Source of the DNA: Buttiauxella brennerae ATCC 51605 | GTDB taxonomy: Bacteria > Pseudomonadota > Gammaproteobacteria > Enterobacterales > Enterobacteriaceae | Reading direction: 5' to 3' | Length of the DNA stretch: 64,000 bases | Assembly: GCF_001654925.1 (NCBI RefSeq) | Contig: NZ_LXER01000032.1 | Span: forward strand, 92,339-156,338 | Shown here: piece by piece, positions 35,507-45,351 of the stretch | How the letters are laid out: every line of letters starts with the position of its first letter | Numbering within the stretch: the stretch's first letter is position 1 | Program-made: the position numbers and the translations under genes | The notes under the pieces: generated by a model | The model's input: the letters and a program-made list of their open reading frames with translations, nothing else | Told to the model about the DNA's origin: nothing | The model's database searches: none

Positions 35507-37576
35507 TTATTGCAGCAGGGAGATATCCGCAACCTGCAAGAACAGCTCGCGCAGTTTGGAAAGCAGCGTCAGACGGTTGATACGCAGATCTTTGTCTTCT
35601 GCATTAACCATCACTTTGTCGAAGAAAGCATCCACCGGCTCGCGCAGATTTGCCAGTTCTTCCAGCGCTTCCTGGTAACGGCCTTCAGCGAAGAACGGTT
35701 CCAGTTTGTCGCGCAGCACAACGAGGTTAGTCGCGAGACGAATCTCTTCGGCTTCTTTCAAAACGGATGCGTGAACATGGTCGTTCAGCGTCTCGTCTGA
35801 CTTCGCCAGAATGTTTGAAACACGCTTATTCGCAGCAGCCAGCGCAGATGAAGATTCCAGCGTACGGAAGTGGGACACCGCTTTCATACGCGCATCGAAA
35901 TCTGCTGGTTTGGTCGGACGACGCGCCAGCACGGCCTGGATGGTATCCACGCTGTGGCCTTCTTCCTGATACCAGGCGCGGAAACGGCCCAGCATAAAGT
36001 CGATGACTTCGTCGGTAACCTTCTGGTTGGTCAGCTTATCACCGTAAAGACGCACGGCCTCTTCGGTAAGTGTTTGCAGATCAAGCGGCAGATTTTTCTC
36101 AACGATGATACGCAGAACGCCAAGAGCGGCACGACGCAGAGCAAACGGGTCTTTGTCACCTTTCGGGTGCTGACCAATACCGAAGATGCCCGCAAGGGTA
36201 TCCATTTTATCGGCGATTGCCACAGCACAGGCCACCAGGTTAGACGGCAGCGCATCACCCGCAAAGCGCGGCTGATACTGCTCGTTCAGCGCAACAGCAA
36301 CATCTTCTGCTTCGCCATCGTGACGCGCATAGTGCATGCCCATCACGCCCTGGGTGTCGGTAAACTCGAACACCATGTTGGTCATCAGGTCGCATTTAGA
36401 CAGCAAACCGGCACGAGTGGCGTGGTTTACGTCTGCGCCAATCTGGCCAGCAATCCAGCCTGAAAGGGCTTCGATGCGGTTAGTTTTATCGCGCAGCGTA
36501 CCGAGCTGTTGTTGGAACAGAACGGTTTCCAGACGCGGTAAGTTGTCTTCGAGACGCTTTTTACGGTCGCTGTTGAAGAAGAACTCGGCATCGGCCAGAC
36601 GTGGGCGAACAACTTTCTCATTACCAGAGATAATCTGAATCGGGTCTTTCGACTCGATGTTGGCAACAAAGATAAAGTTCGGCAACAATTTGCCGTCATT
36701 GGCGTAAACCGGGAAGTACTTCTGGTCACCTTTCATAGTGTGAACCAGCGCTTCCGCAGGAACGGCGAGGAATTTCTCTTCGAATTTCGCGGTCAGCACA
36801 ACCGGCCATTCCACCAGAGAAGTCACTTCTTCGAGCAGGCTTTCGCTCAGATCGGCGTTACCGCCAATTTTGCGAGCCGCTTCTTCAGCGCCTTCTTTGA
36901 TAACCGCTTTACGCTGCTCATAGTCGGCAATAACTTTGCCGCGTTCCAGCAGAATTTCAGGGTACTGATCGGCGTTGTCGATAGTAAATTCTGGCTCACC
37001 CATAAAGCGGTGGCCACGAATAACACGATCGGACGCAATGCCCAGGATTGTTGCAGGAATAACTTCATCACCCAGCAGCAGGGTCACAGTGTGAACCGGA
37101 CGCACGAATTGGGTGTTGTTATCGCCCCAACGCATCAATTTTGGAATCGGCAGTTTGGTCAACGCAGTGGCAATCATTGCAGGCAGCAGGGCTTGCGCGC
37201 TTTCGCCTTTCACGTGCGCACGGTACAGCAGCCATTCGCCTTTGTCGGTCGCCAGACGTTCAGCCTGTTCAACAGTGATGCCACAACCACGAGCCCAGCC
37301 TTCAGCGGCTTTGCTTGGTTTGCCTTCTGCATCAAATGCCGCAGAGATGGCCGGGCCACGTTTTTCAACTTCACGGTCAGGCTGAGACTGCGCCAGATTA
37401 GAAATCTTCAGCGCCAGACGGCGTGGAGCGGCAAACCATTTTACTTCGCCGTGAGCGAGGTTCGCTGCATCCAGTTCCGCGGTTACGTTCGCAGCAAAGG
37501 ATTCGGCCAGGCTGCGCAGGGCTTTTGGTGGCAGCTCTTCAGTGCCAATCTCCACCAGAAAAGTTTTTTCAGACAT
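35507..37576 (-). CDS. glyS: GlyS, glycyl-tRNA synthetase beta subunit
   Basis: This 689-residue protein has the E. coli length, beginning [22 protein letters not shown]. The beta subunit of the alpha2beta2 enzyme binds and positions tRNA-Gly; its C-terminal helical domain (from about residue 560) is the anticodon-binding DALR-type fold. It starts nine bases after the glyQ stop, behind GAGGCTGCC. Confidence 0.98.
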   Translation of the reverse strand: MSEKTFLVEIGTEELPPKALRSLAESFAANVTAELDAANLAHGEVKWFAAPRRLALKISNLAQSQPDREVEKRGPAISAAFDAEGKPSKAAEGWARGCGITVEQAERLATDKGEWLLYRAHVKGESAQALLPAMIATALTKLPIPKLMRWGDNNTQFVRPVHTVTLLLGDEVIPATILGIASDRVIRGHRFMGEPEFTIDNADQYPEILLERGKVIADYEQRKAVIKEGAEEAARKIGGNADLSESLLEEVTSLVEWPVVLTAKFEEKFLAVPAEALVHTMKGDQKYFPVYANDGKLLPNFIFVANIESKDPIQIISGNEKVVRPRLADAEFFFNSDRKKRLEDNLPRLETVLFQQQLGTLRDKTNRIEALSGWIAGQIGADVNHATRAGLLSKCDLMTNMVFEFTDTQGVMGMHYARHDGEAEDVAVALNEQYQPRFAGDALPSNLVACAVAIADKMDTLAGIFGIGQHPKGDKDPFALRRAALGVLRIIVEKNLPLDLQTLTEEAVRLYGDKLTNQKVTDEVIDFMLGRFRAWYQEEGHSVDTIQAVLARRPTKPADFDARMKAVSHFRTLESSSALAAANKRVSNILAKSDETLNDHVHASVLKEAEEIRLATNLVVLRDKLEPFFAEGRYQEALEELANLREPVDAFFDKVMVNAEDKDLRINRLTLLSKLRELFLQVADISLLQ

Positions 37577-37585
37577 GGCAGCCTC

Positions 37586-38497
37586 TTATTTGTTCTTATT
37601 GCACATCGGGAAGCCAAGCGCTTCACGAGAAGCGTAATAGGCTTCGGCCACAGCTTTAGTCAGAGTACGAATACGCAGAATGTAGCGCTGGCGCTCGGTA
37701 ACCGAGATGGCCTTACGGGCATCAAGCAGGTTAAAGCTGTGCGCGGCTTTCAGAATGCGTTCGTAAGCAGGCAGTGGCAGTGGGTTTTCCAGCGCCAGCA
37801 GGTGCTGCGCTTCTTTCTCATACTGCTCAAAGCAGGAGAACAGGAAATCCACATCGGCGTGTTCGAAGTTGTAAGTTGATTGCTCAACTTCGTTCTGATG
37901 GAACACATCGCCATAAGTGGTTTTACCCAGCGGGCCGTCGTTCCAGACCAGATCATATACGCTGTCTACGCCCTGGATGTACATCGCCAGGCGCTCTAAA
38001 CCGTAGGTGATTTCACCCGTAACCGGTTTGCATTCCAGGCCGCCAACTTGCTGGAAGTAAGTGAACTGAGTCACTTCCATGCCGTTGAGCCACACTTCCC
38101 AGCCCAGACCCCAGGCACCCAAAGTTGGGTTTTCCCAGTTGTCTTCTACGAAGCGAATATCATGAATAGTGGGGTCCATACCCAGCTCTTTAAGCGACCC
38201 AAGGTACAGCTCCTGAATGTTGTCAGGAGAAGGCTTGATCACTACCTGGAACTGATAGTAGTGCTGTAAGCGGTTCGGGTTTTCACCGTAACGGCCATCG
38301 GTAGGACGGCGAGATGGCTGCACATATGCAGTCGCCATCGGCTCTGGCCCTAAAGCCCGCAGGCAAGTCATTGGGTGAGAGGTGCCGGCGCCGACTTCCA
38401 TGTCCAAAGGTTGAACAATGGTGCAGCCCTGGCGAGCCCAGTAGTCCTGTAAAGTCAGGATCAGGCCTTGAAAGGTCTTGGTATCAAACTTTTGCAT
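37586..38497 (-). CDS. glyQ: GlyQ, glycyl-tRNA synthetase alpha subunit
   Basis: This 303-residue catalytic subunit is identical in length to E. coli GlyQ. It shows class II synthetase features near [25 protein letters not shown] and [23 protein letters not shown]. It activates glycine and charges tRNA-Gly together with GlyS. It is the first gene of glyQS. Confidence 0.98.
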   Translation of the reverse strand: MQKFDTKTFQGLILTLQDYWARQGCTIVQPLDMEVGAGTSHPMTCLRALGPEPMATAYVQPSRRPTDGRYGENPNRLQHYYQFQVVIKPSPDNIQELYLGSLKELGMDPTIHDIRFVEDNWENPTLGAWGLGWEVWLNGMEVTQFTYFQQVGGLECKPVTGEITYGLERLAMYIQGVDSVYDLVWNDGPLGKTTYGDVFHQNEVEQSTYNFEHADVDFLFSCFEQYEKEAQHLLALENPLPLPAYERILKAAHSFNLLDARKAISVTERQRYILRIRTLTKAVAEAYYASREALGFPMCNKNK

Positions 38498-38542
38498 GTT
38501 GATTTCGCACGCGTTCGAGAGGGTTAAAAAGGGAAGCGGTCA

Positions 38543-38676
38543 GTATACACTCAAAACCATTCGAGTTGCATCAAGACGGCAACTGAATGAATCCCCTGGA
38601 GCTTAGTACACTAAGCGACTGGGGTGAGTGAAGGCAGCCAACGCAGAGGCAACTTGAAGGGTGACGAGTGTACCTT
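38543..38676. repeat. Full-length TTCGAGTTGC-type intergenic repeat (family 2)
   Basis: A dyad-symmetric element of about 130 bases has outer ends GTATACACTC and GAGTGTAC and inner arms TTCGAGTTGC and GCAACTTGAA. The core reads GGAGCTTAGTACACTAAGCGAC. It lies between glyQ and ysaB; partial copies occur at 18551-18612 and 63749-63810. The form suggests a non-autonomous mobile element. Confidence 0.8.
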
Positions 38677-38730
38677 TTGAGGGAAGATAATCAGCCCGCA
38701 TTCTCAGGCTGATGACGTTGTGTTGCGACT

Positions 38731-39048
38731 TTAAGTGGTCGAAAGATGTAAAAACTGGCCGCTTTCGTCGAATGAGCAGGTAAACCCTTCCTTGCGAACG
38801 GTGCTGCCAAGGATCTCATAGCTTCCCTGATACTGCTTAAAATCCACCACGCTGATTTGTTGCTCGCGGGTGTTGTAGCGATATGCCGCTTCCTGCTTAC
38901 AGGTTTCTATCATCGCACCACCTTCAACTGCAGGTTGCTGTGCGCCCTGGGCATATTGCGGTTGTTGCTCCGGTGTACTGCAAGCGCTCAGTAACAGAGC
39001 ACAAAAAACGAGAACCCAACTGCTATTTTTTATTTTTGGCATCATCAT
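38731..39048 (-). CDS. ysaB: YsaB, small lipoprotein
   Basis: This protein of about 105 residues has a lipobox LLLSAC near residue 23 and a C-terminal domain (CKQEAAYRYNTREQQISVVDFKQYQGSYEI...GFTCSFDESGQFLHLS) that matches E. coli YsaB. It sits between glyQ and wecH as in E. coli. Three adjacent Met codons make the exact start uncertain by two residues. Function is unknown. Confidence 0.9.
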   Translation of the reverse strand: MMMPKIKNSSWVLVFCALLLSACSTPEQQPQYAQGAQQPAVEGGAMIETCKQEAAYRYNTREQQISVVDFKQYQGSYEILGSTVRKEGFTCSFDESGQFLHLSTT

Positions 39049-39184
39049 TCGTTACGTGTACGTTAAAATCGTTATTGTTATTCAATAATTAACAGGTATT
39101 TCATATTCTGCAAACCCGCTTCGCGGCTGACAAGATAGTGAATGCAAACTCAGATTAATACCCGTTTAAGCCATCGAGGAACGA

Positions 39185-40180
39185 ATGCAGCAAAAAATTA
39201 ACTGGATTGATAACTTGCGCGGGATTGCGTGCCTGATGGTCGTTATGATCCATACCACCACCTGGTACATCACCAATGCGAATATTGTCACGCCATTTAG
39301 TTGGGATTTATCAAACGTGCTCAACTCGGCTTCTCGCGTCAGCGTTCCGCTGTTCTTCATGATTTCAGGCTATCTGTTTTTTGGTGAACGCAGTGCACAG
39401 CAGCGTCACTTTTTGCGCATCGTCACCTGCCTGCTGTTTTACAGCGTGGTTGCGCTTATCTATATCAAATTACTGACCCCCATCAACGCGGGGCTTTCGC
39501 TGCGCTACATCCTACAAAAGCCGGTGTTTTATCACCTGTGGTTCTTCTTTGCGATCATGGTGATATACCTGCTTTCCCCCTTGATTCAGGTGAAAAAAGT
39601 CAACGCGATGGTGATTCTCGGGCTGATGGTTTTGCTGGGTGTTATCGCCAACCCCAATACCGTGCCGCAAACGCTGGGCGGGGTGAAATGGCTGCCGATT
39701 AATTTATACATTCGCGGCGATACGTTTTATTACGTGCTGTATGGCTTGTTAGGTCGCGCGATTGGCATGCTGGAAACGGATAAGCGCTGGATTAGCGGAC
39801 TGGCGGCAGGCCTGTTTGCGTTGTGTATCTTTTCGATATCAACGGGTACGCGCCATCAGTTGGAAGTGAACGGGAGTTTTGCCGATACCTTTTATGTGTA
39901 CTGTGGGCCGCTGGTGTTTATCGCCGCCATCAGTTTACTGGTACTGGTAAAAAACACGCTCAATGCCCGCCCGCTGCCGGGGCTGACACTCATTTCGCAG
40001 CATTCGCTGGGGATTTACGGTTTCCATGCGCTGATAATCCACTTCTTGCGCACCCACGGTTACCAAATCACAAACTCACCGGTGCTGGATATTTTGTGGA
40101 TTTTTGGCGCGACGCTTGCCGGAAGTTTGCTGCTTTCCATGGCGTTACAGCGTATCGACACACGAAAAATGGTGAGCTGA
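39185..40180 (+). CDS. wecH: WecH, O-acetyltransferase of enterobacterial common antigen
   Basis: This 331-residue inner-membrane acyltransferase-3 protein has about ten hydrophobic segments, the N-terminal [22 protein letters not shown] with the conserved Arg and His, and [14 protein letters not shown]. coli WecH adds acetyl groups to the GlcNAc residues of enterobacterial common antigen. Gene order ysaB-wecH is conserved. GAGGAACG precedes the ATG. Confidence 0.95.
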   Translation: MQQKINWIDNLRGIACLMVVMIHTTTWYITNANIVTPFSWDLSNVLNSASRVSVPLFFMISGYLFFGERSAQQRHFLRIVTCLLFYSVVALIYIKLLTPINAGLSLRYILQKPVFYHLWFFFAIMVIYLLSPLIQVKKVNAMVILGLMVLLGVIANPNTVPQTLGGVKWLPINLYIRGDTFYYVLYGLLGRAIGMLETDKRWISGLAAGLFALCIFSISTGTRHQLEVNGSFADTFYVYCGPLVFIAAISLLVLVKNTLNARPLPGLTLISQHSLGIYGFHALIIHFLRTHGYQITNSPVLDILWIFGATLAGSLLLSMALQRIDTRKMVS

Positions 40181-40187
40181 CGGAAAG

Positions 40188-40231
40188 ATCTCTGTATGTT
40201 AATCACACAAATTATGTGGATATACAGAGAT
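40188..40231 (+). promoter_or_regulatory. Hairpin covering the ribosome-binding region of the next gene
   Basis: ATCTCTGTAT (40188-40197) is the exact reverse complement of ATACAGAGAT (40222-40231), with inner CACA/TGTG pairing. The right arm contains AGAG, the probable Shine-Dalgarno sequence for the ATG at 40238. Confidence 0.55.
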
Positions 40232-40237
40232 GAAGCG

Positions 40238-40828
40238 ATGAATTACCAAATGACATCGATTTATTTTTATTCTTTTAAAGCCATGCTGTGGGCTGCTTTT
40301 TGCCTGACGATCAGTTTCTTCGGCAGCCCTGCTCCCTTTTTTTTCCTGTTAATTCTCGGCATTGTGTTCCCGGTCGTTATCTCTGTCCGGCTCCACACGC
40401 TGACCGAGCAAGGCGCAGTGCTAAACAACAGCCAGGCCGAGGAGTGGCTGGTTTTTGTCAACGGCATTCCTGTGCAGGAAACCCGACGCCCCTTGTCCAA
40501 CCCGTTCTTTTACAGCACCCAGCGAGCCGCGCAGTTTTTCCGCAGGGCATTTTTAATGCGGGCGGTGATACAAGCGTTGATTATCGGTTGGATGCTGGTG
40601 ACCTGGCCGCCTTACGAAATGTTTATTATCTCTGCGGGCATGATCCTGGCGTTACTGATAATGCTCTACAGCCTGATACATACGCTTAGCAATTTGCAGA
40701 TGCTCAACAAAAATCACTGGGAAATAGAGTCACTTAAAGCACCGGGTGAGAGTGAATGGTTTCAGGCATTCTTTACCTGGCGCAAGCGCCGCCAGGGGGC
40801 GCTGGAAAGTGTACTGAGTCAGTTTTGA
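40238..40828 (+). CDS. Unknown inner-membrane protein
   Basis: This 196-residue protein is not recognised. It has an N-terminal pair of hydrophobic segments (about residues 10-45), a soluble stretch with EEWLVFVNGIPVQETRRPLS, a second hydrophobic pair (about 105-150) and a basic C-terminus (WRKRRQGALESVLSQF). An upstream in-frame start at 40196 is possible, but the ATG at 40238 has the better ribosome-binding region. It is 57 bases after wecH in the same direction, with a hairpin between, and is convergent with the regulator gene, overlapping its 3' end by ten bases. Confidence 0.7.
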   Translation: MNYQMTSIYFYSFKAMLWAAFCLTISFFGSPAPFFFLLILGIVFPVVISVRLHTLTEQGAVLNNSQAEEWLVFVNGIPVQETRRPLSNPFFYSTQRAAQFFRRAFLMRAVIQALIIGWMLVTWPPYEMFIISAGMILALLIMLYSLIHTLSNLQMLNKNHWEIESLKAPGESEWFQAFFTWRKRRQGALESVLSQF

Positions 40829-41745
40829 AGAGTATTTCTGGCGCGGGCGCGGTGCAGCTGGCGTGGTGATGAAAAGCCCGCAGCAACCGCCGCCTGCTCC
40901 ATGCGTTGCCCCTGCAATAAGCGCTGTTCGGCAATAGCCAGGCGCAATTGTTCGAGATAATCCCGCACTGAAATCCCCAAATGCTGCTGAAAAAGCCGCG
41001 ATAAATGGCGCGAACTGACGTGAACTTTATCGGCAATTTCCTGCACATCCCACGCCGATTCCGGCGCTGCCGAAAGCAAATCCTGCGCACGATGAACCGC
41101 CGGATGAATGTGGTTACGGTAACGCAACCACGGCGATAACTGTGGGTCATCACCCGAACGACGAAACCACACCACCATCTCTCGCGCCACGTCGAGTGCC
41201 GCTTTCGGGCCGCAATAGCGGTTAATCAGATGCAGCGAGAGATCAATCCCGGAGGTAATTCCGGCGCTGGTCCAGATGCCCCGGTCTTCGACAAAAATAC
41301 GGTTTTCTTTCACCTGCGCCGTAGGCGCGGCTGCGCGTAATCTTGCCAGCACATCGTGGTGCGTGGTGCATTGCACGCCGCTCATCAGCCCGGCTTTCGC
41401 CGCCAGCAGCGAGCCTGAACAGACGCACATTAAATTGAGTTGCTGGCTATGAATTTGCGGTTGCAGACGCGTCAACCAACGGCGCACCGCCTCAGCTTGT
41501 GGCGTATCAAAGTAGCGATTTGAATCGCAAACGCCGGGAAGCACTAACAAACTGCCTGGCGGGAAACTTTCCGGCAGCGGTTCGATGCCCGAAAAATTGA
41601 GTCCAATGGAGGTAGAAACTTGTGGGTCCGGGCCGATGAAATGCAGGTGAAAAGCATCGCCTGCAAGCTTCAGCGTTTCCGCTGGGCCACTCAGGTCAAG
41701 AGACAGAACACCAGGCAACACAACGAACCAGACCCCAATACTCAC
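40819..41745 (-). CDS. GlxA-type AraC-family transcriptional regulator (GTG start)
   Basis: This 308-residue regulator has an N-terminal class I glutamine amidotransferase-like domain (VLPGVLSLDLSGPAETLKLA, CVCSGSLLAAKAGLMSG) and a C-terminal AraC helix-turn-helix pair (EIADKVHVSSRHLSRLFQQHLG, AAVAAGFSSPRQLHRA). The GTG at 41745 is preferred: it overlaps the previous stop as GTGA and has CTGGAG eight bases upstream; the track ATG lies 18 bases earlier. It is co-transcribed with the isochorismatase-fold gene, which it may sense or control. Confidence 0.87.
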   Translation of the reverse strand: MSIGVWFVVLPGVLSLDLSGPAETLKLAGDAFHLHFIGPDPQVSTSIGLNFSGIEPLPESFPPGSLLVLPGVCDSNRYFDTPQAEAVRRWLTRLQPQIHSQQLNLMCVCSGSLLAAKAGLMSGVQCTTHHDVLARLRAAAPTAQVKENRIFVEDRGIWTSAGITSGIDLSLHLINRYCGPKAALDVAREMVVWFRRSGDDPQLSPWLRYRNHIHPAVHRAQDLLSAAPESAWDVQEIADKVHVSSRHLSRLFQQHLGISVRDYLEQLRLAIAEQRLLQGQRMEQAAVAAGFSSPRQLHRARARNTLQN

Positions 41746-42284
41746 GATAAAGACTCCAGGCACTCAGCAACAGTTTGAATTTCGGCAAAACGCCCCGCCA
41801 GCACCGTTTCAGTGCGGTGGCGCAGGGTTTGCGTATCCAGCGTAACCCCTTTCCAGCTCATCGGGAAGGTGAGCATCGCTTCGCTGACAAATGAAACGCG
41901 ATAACCCAAATCAGACGCTACTCGCGTGGTGGTTTCGCAACATTGCTCGGTACGAATACCGCAGATAATCAGGTGGTTAACGTCACGGCTACGTAACCAA
42001 AGATCAAGGCCAGTATCGGTAAATGCGTTGTGAACGTGTTTCTGGAACGCCACATCCGCCTGATGTTGCAAAAACGGCATCGCTTTAACATAGCCGGAAG
42101 CCAGTGAAAACGGGCCTTCATCGTCAACATGGAAGATATCCACCACCGGTATTTTCAAATCCTGGCAACCAGAAATCAGCTGTGTAATAGCCTGCTGGAA
42201 AGCTGGGAGATCCTCTTCTTGCCAGTAATCGCGATGGAAAAAAGATTGCTGCGTGTCGATATTAATCAATGCGGAACGGGACAT
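41742..42284 (-). CDS. Isochorismatase-family cysteine hydrolase
   Basis: This 180-residue protein has the family triad pattern: an N-terminal Asp (ALINIDTQQSF), a central Lys region and the catalytic Cys in LIICGIRTEQCCETTTR. The ATG at 42284 follows GAGGAG; longer frames upstream are not supported. The family includes nicotinamidases and amide hydrolases; the substrate is not evident. It is the first gene of a two-gene operon with the GlxA-type regulator and divergent from the ptxS-like gene. Confidence 0.87.
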   Translation of the reverse strand: MSRSALINIDTQQSFFHRDYWQEEDLPAFQQAITQLISGCQDLKIPVVDIFHVDDEGPFSLASGYVKAMPFLQHQADVAFQKHVHNAFTDTGLDLWLRSRDVNHLIICGIRTEQCCETTTRVASDLGYRVSFVSEAMLTFPMSWKGVTLDTQTLRHRTETVLAGRFAEIQTVAECLESLS

Positions 42285-42461
42285 TTTCGGACTCCTCATC
42301 AGTGGGTATGAGGCCATTATGACAAGGGTTAGTGCTATTGCTAATACCAAAAACGGACAAGGTGAAGGTGATATGGGACAATCTTCTCCTTACCCATGCA
42401 CACCGCCAGATTCAGCTGCAAAATGTGTTACTCTCGAGCCTGAAACCCTTCGGAGAAAATC

Positions 42462-43481
42462 ATGATCAGCAAGGCAGCGCGCCCCACGATAAGCGATGTC
42501 GCGAAAGCGGCAAAGACCGGTAAAACCAGTGTTTCCCGCTATCTAAACGGCGAGCAAAATGTGCTGTCTGACGATCTTCGTTTGCGCATTGAAACAGCGA
42601 TTGCGCAACTCGATTACCGCCCAAGCCAAATGGCTCGCGGCCTAAAACGTGGGCGTACCCGCTTAATCGGCCTGATCATTGCCGATATCACCAACCCCTA
42701 CTCTGTCGATGTGCTCAGTGGCATTGAAGCGGCGTGCCGTGAAAAGGGCTTTACGCCGCTGGTCTGTAACACCAACAACGAAGTGGACCAGGAGCTGCAT
42801 TACCTGGATTTGCTGCGCAGTTATCAGGTGGAAGGCATTGTGGTGAATGCAGTGGGGATGCGCGAAGAAGGGTTAAATCGCCTGCAACAATCCGCCCTGC
42901 CGATGGTGCTGATTGACCGAAAAATTCCTGATTTTGCCTGCGACGTGGTGGGTCTTGATAACATTCAGGCTGCAACAACCGCCACCGAACACCTTGTCGA
43001 ACAAGGGTTTGAAGCCATTTTGTTCCTCAGCGAGCCTCTCGGCACGGTGAACACCCGCCGCGAGCGACTGAATGCCTTCCACGCCACCCTCAAACGTTAC
43101 CCGGGCATTGTGGCGGAAAATGCCGAAGTCCCGTTGCACGAAGCCGATTTGATGGATAACACGCTGCGCCAGTTCCATTCTGCACACCGTGGCATGCGCA
43201 AAGCGGTGATTTCTGCCAACGGCGCACTGACCCTTCAGGTGGCCCGTTCCCTGCGCCGCATCGGCCTGCACTGGGGCAGCGACATTGGCCTGCTGGGGTT
43301 CGATGAACTCGAATGGGCAGAGCTTGCTGGTGTGGGCATCACCACGCTTAAACAGCCGACCTGGCAGATTGGTTATGCCGCTCTCCAGCAGGTCGTGAAG
43401 CGCATTGAAGGCGGTGGCGACACCGTTTATGAGCAGGTTTTTTCCGGCGAGCTCATCGTTCGCGGTTCTACCGTCCGCTGA
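42462..43481 (+). CDS. ptxS: PtxS-like LacI-family regulator of 2-ketogluconate genes
   Basis: This 339-residue LacI/GalR protein has an N-terminal helix-turn-helix (TISDVAKAAKTGKTSVSRYLNGE, hinge LKRGRTRLIGLIIADITNPY) and a periplasmic-binding-protein-like effector domain. It stands directly before kguEKTD in the same orientation, as PtxS does in Pseudomonas. The intergenic operator matches the PtxS palindrome. It probably represses the cluster until 2-ketogluconate binds (inference from family). Confidence 0.87.
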   Translation: MISKAARPTISDVAKAAKTGKTSVSRYLNGEQNVLSDDLRLRIETAIAQLDYRPSQMARGLKRGRTRLIGLIIADITNPYSVDVLSGIEAACREKGFTPLVCNTNNEVDQELHYLDLLRSYQVEGIVVNAVGMREEGLNRLQQSALPMVLIDRKIPDFACDVVGLDNIQAATTATEHLVEQGFEAILFLSEPLGTVNTRRERLNAFHATLKRYPGIVAENAEVPLHEADLMDNTLRQFHSAHRGMRKAVISANGALTLQVARSLRRIGLHWGSDIGLLGFDELEWAELAGVGITTLKQPTWQIGYAALQQVVKRIEGGGDTVYEQVFSGELIVRGSTVR

Positions 43482-43529
43482 TCAATGTTCGTGATAGCGA
43501 TCATAAATTGAACATGCCTGGCTTTTCTT

Positions 43530-43543
43530 TGGAACCGGTTCCA
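43530..43543. promoter_or_regulatory. PtxS-type operator before kguE
   Basis: TGGAACCGGTTCCA is a perfect 14-base palindrome, differing by one symmetrical change from the TGAAACCGGTTTCA operator known for Pseudomonas PtxS. It is 48 bases before kguE, next to a TATATT-like -10 box. Confidence 0.85.
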
Positions 43544-43591
43544 TCTAGCGTAATAGTTATATTATTTAGATGAGTCTGGCCGGAGAATTTA

Positions 43592-44341
43592 ATGCCGAGA
43601 AAAATTATTGTTGTCACCGCAGCTTACGGGCATGACCGCATTGCGGCGCTGGGCGGCCAACAAGCACTGTTGCCCATTATTGCCGGGGCGGGTGCCGATG
43701 GCGTCGAAATCCGCCGCGAGCTGTTAAGCAATACGCAGCTCGATGCCCTGCCAGAGCTGGCGCAGCAAATTGCCGGACACCGCCTCGAGGCCTGTTATTC
43801 CGCGCCGGAGCCGCTGTTTGCTGAAGACGGCAAACTGAACCCGCTAATCCCCTCTTTGTTACTCGAAGCCCACCAGCTGAATGCCAGCTGGCTGAAACTT
43901 TCGCTCGGCCATTTTCGCGGCAGCCAGCAGTTTTCTGTTTTGCAACAGTGGCTGGCGCAAAGTGATGTGCCATTAGTCGTGGAAAATGACCAAACCCTGT
44001 GTGGCAAACTCGCCCCGATGCAGCGCTTCCAGGCCGCCTGCAAGGTGCTAAACCTTCCAGTGACGCTCACTTTTGATATGGCGAACTGGCTGTGGGTTGA
44101 TGAATCTCCAGAGGCCGCCGCACGCGTGCTGGCACCTTCTGTCAGCTATATCCACGTCAAAGCCGCCGTGCCACACCATTACCACTATCGGGCCATTGCG
44201 CTTGATGATGCCGAACCGCGCTGGCTCGAATTACTCAATAACCTGCCAGCCGATGCGCCACGCGGAATCGAATTCCCGCTCGAAGGCCGCGACCTGACGG
44301 CTGTCACCCGCCATTACGTCAACTTATTACGCGAGGAGTAA
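43592..44341 (+). CDS. kguE: KguE-like sugar phosphate isomerase/epimerase
   Basis: This 249-residue TIM-barrel protein of the xylose-isomerase-like group has DGVEIRRELL, LVVENDQTLCG, LTFDMANWLW and SYIHVKAA, which supply the usual Glu/Asp/His metal ligands. In Pseudomonas kguE is the first gene of the 2-ketogluconate operon and is annotated as an epimerase; its exact reaction is uncertain. GGAGAATTTA precedes the ATG and kguK begins three bases after the stop. Confidence 0.87.
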   Translation: MPRKIIVVTAAYGHDRIAALGGQQALLPIIAGAGADGVEIRRELLSNTQLDALPELAQQIAGHRLEACYSAPEPLFAEDGKLNPLIPSLLLEAHQLNASWLKLSLGHFRGSQQFSVLQQWLAQSDVPLVVENDQTLCGKLAPMQRFQAACKVLNLPVTLTFDMANWLWVDESPEAAARVLAPSVSYIHVKAAVPHHYHYRAIALDDAEPRWLELLNNLPADAPRGIEFPLEGRDLTAVTRHYVNLLREE

Positions 44342-44344
44342 GCG

Positions 44345-45283
44345 ATGTCGACGCAACTTGATGTCATTACCATTGGTGAAGCGATGGCGATGTTTGTCGC
44401 CAGCCAAAGCGGCGATTTAGCAGCCGCAGAGCAGTTTGTGAAACGTGTCGCTGGAGCTGAGCTGAACGTTGCCACGGGTCTTGCGCGTCTTGGCCTGAAA
44501 GTGGGCTGGGTTAGCCGCGTGGGCAATGACTCTTTTGGCCGCTATGTTCTGCAACAACTGGTGAAAGAGAATATCGACAGCCACGGAGTGACAACGGACG
44601 AGCGCTTTGCTACAGGCTTTCAGCTTAAATCTAAAGCAGAAAATGGAACCGATCCCATTGTGGAATATTTCCGTAAAGGCTCGGCAGCCAGCCACCTGTC
44701 GGTTGCGGATTTCAACGCAGAGTACTTTTGCTCCGCACGCCATTTGCACTTAAGCGGTGTGGCGGCAGCATTGTCGGATAGTTCATTAGAACTGCTCAAT
44801 CACGCCGCTCGCGTGATGAAGCAGCAAGGGAAAACCATTTCGTTCGATCCGAATCTGCGCCCGGTGCTGTGGAAAAGTGAAGCCGAAATGGTGAAACAAT
44901 TGAATCAACTCGCCTTCCAGGCAGACTGGGTGCTGCCAGGATTAAGCGAAGGCGCAATCCTGACCGGGCACAAAACCCCGGAAGCGATTGCCGATTTTTA
45001 TCTCGACCAAGGTGTCAAAACGGTGGTGTTGAAAACGGGTGCGGACGGCGCCTGGTTCAAAACATCCAGCGGTGAAAAAGGGGCCGTAAGTGCGGTAAAA
45101 GTCGAGAACGTCGTTGATACCGTCGGAGCAGGCGACGGTTTTGCGGTGGGCGTAATCAGCGCCCTGCTCGAAGGGAAAACCTTAGAACATGCCGTCAGCC
45201 GCGGGAATAAAATCGGCTCACTGGCGATTCAAGTCATCGGCGATAGCGAAGGGTTACCGACCCGTAGCGCGCTTGGCGAATAA
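44345..45283 (+). CDS. kguK: KguK, 2-ketogluconate kinase (PfkB family)
   Basis: This 312-residue PfkB/ribokinase-family protein has an N-terminal TIGEAMAMFVA...AGAELNVATGLARLG and a C-terminal GAGDGFAVGVISALLEG, which holds the catalytic Asp and anion hole. It would phosphorylate 2-ketogluconate at O6 after uptake by KguT. A 2-keto-3-deoxygluconate kinase is the closest alternative by sequence, but the gene order argues for KguK. Confidence 0.9.
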   Translation: MSTQLDVITIGEAMAMFVASQSGDLAAAEQFVKRVAGAELNVATGLARLGLKVGWVSRVGNDSFGRYVLQQLVKENIDSHGVTTDERFATGFQLKSKAENGTDPIVEYFRKGSAASHLSVADFNAEYFCSARHLHLSGVAAALSDSSLELLNHAARVMKQQGKTISFDPNLRPVLWKSEAEMVKQLNQLAFQADWVLPGLSEGAILTGHKTPEAIADFYLDQGVKTVVLKTGADGAWFKTSSGEKGAVSAVKVENVVDTVGAGDGFAVGVISALLEGKTLEHAVSRGNKIGSLAIQVIGDSEGLPTRSALGE

Positions 45284-45351
45284 ACGAAGACTGCATCAGC
45301 TGTGCCCTACACCCGGCATGATGCGACTCTCCTCAACATAGAGGCAAGGCC

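Noticed and set aside
36740-37879. Long plus-strand open frame (379 codons) opposite glyS and glyQ
   Set aside because: It runs antisense to two certain genes, has no ribosome-binding site and gives a His/Phe/Arg-rich composition typical of a shadow frame.
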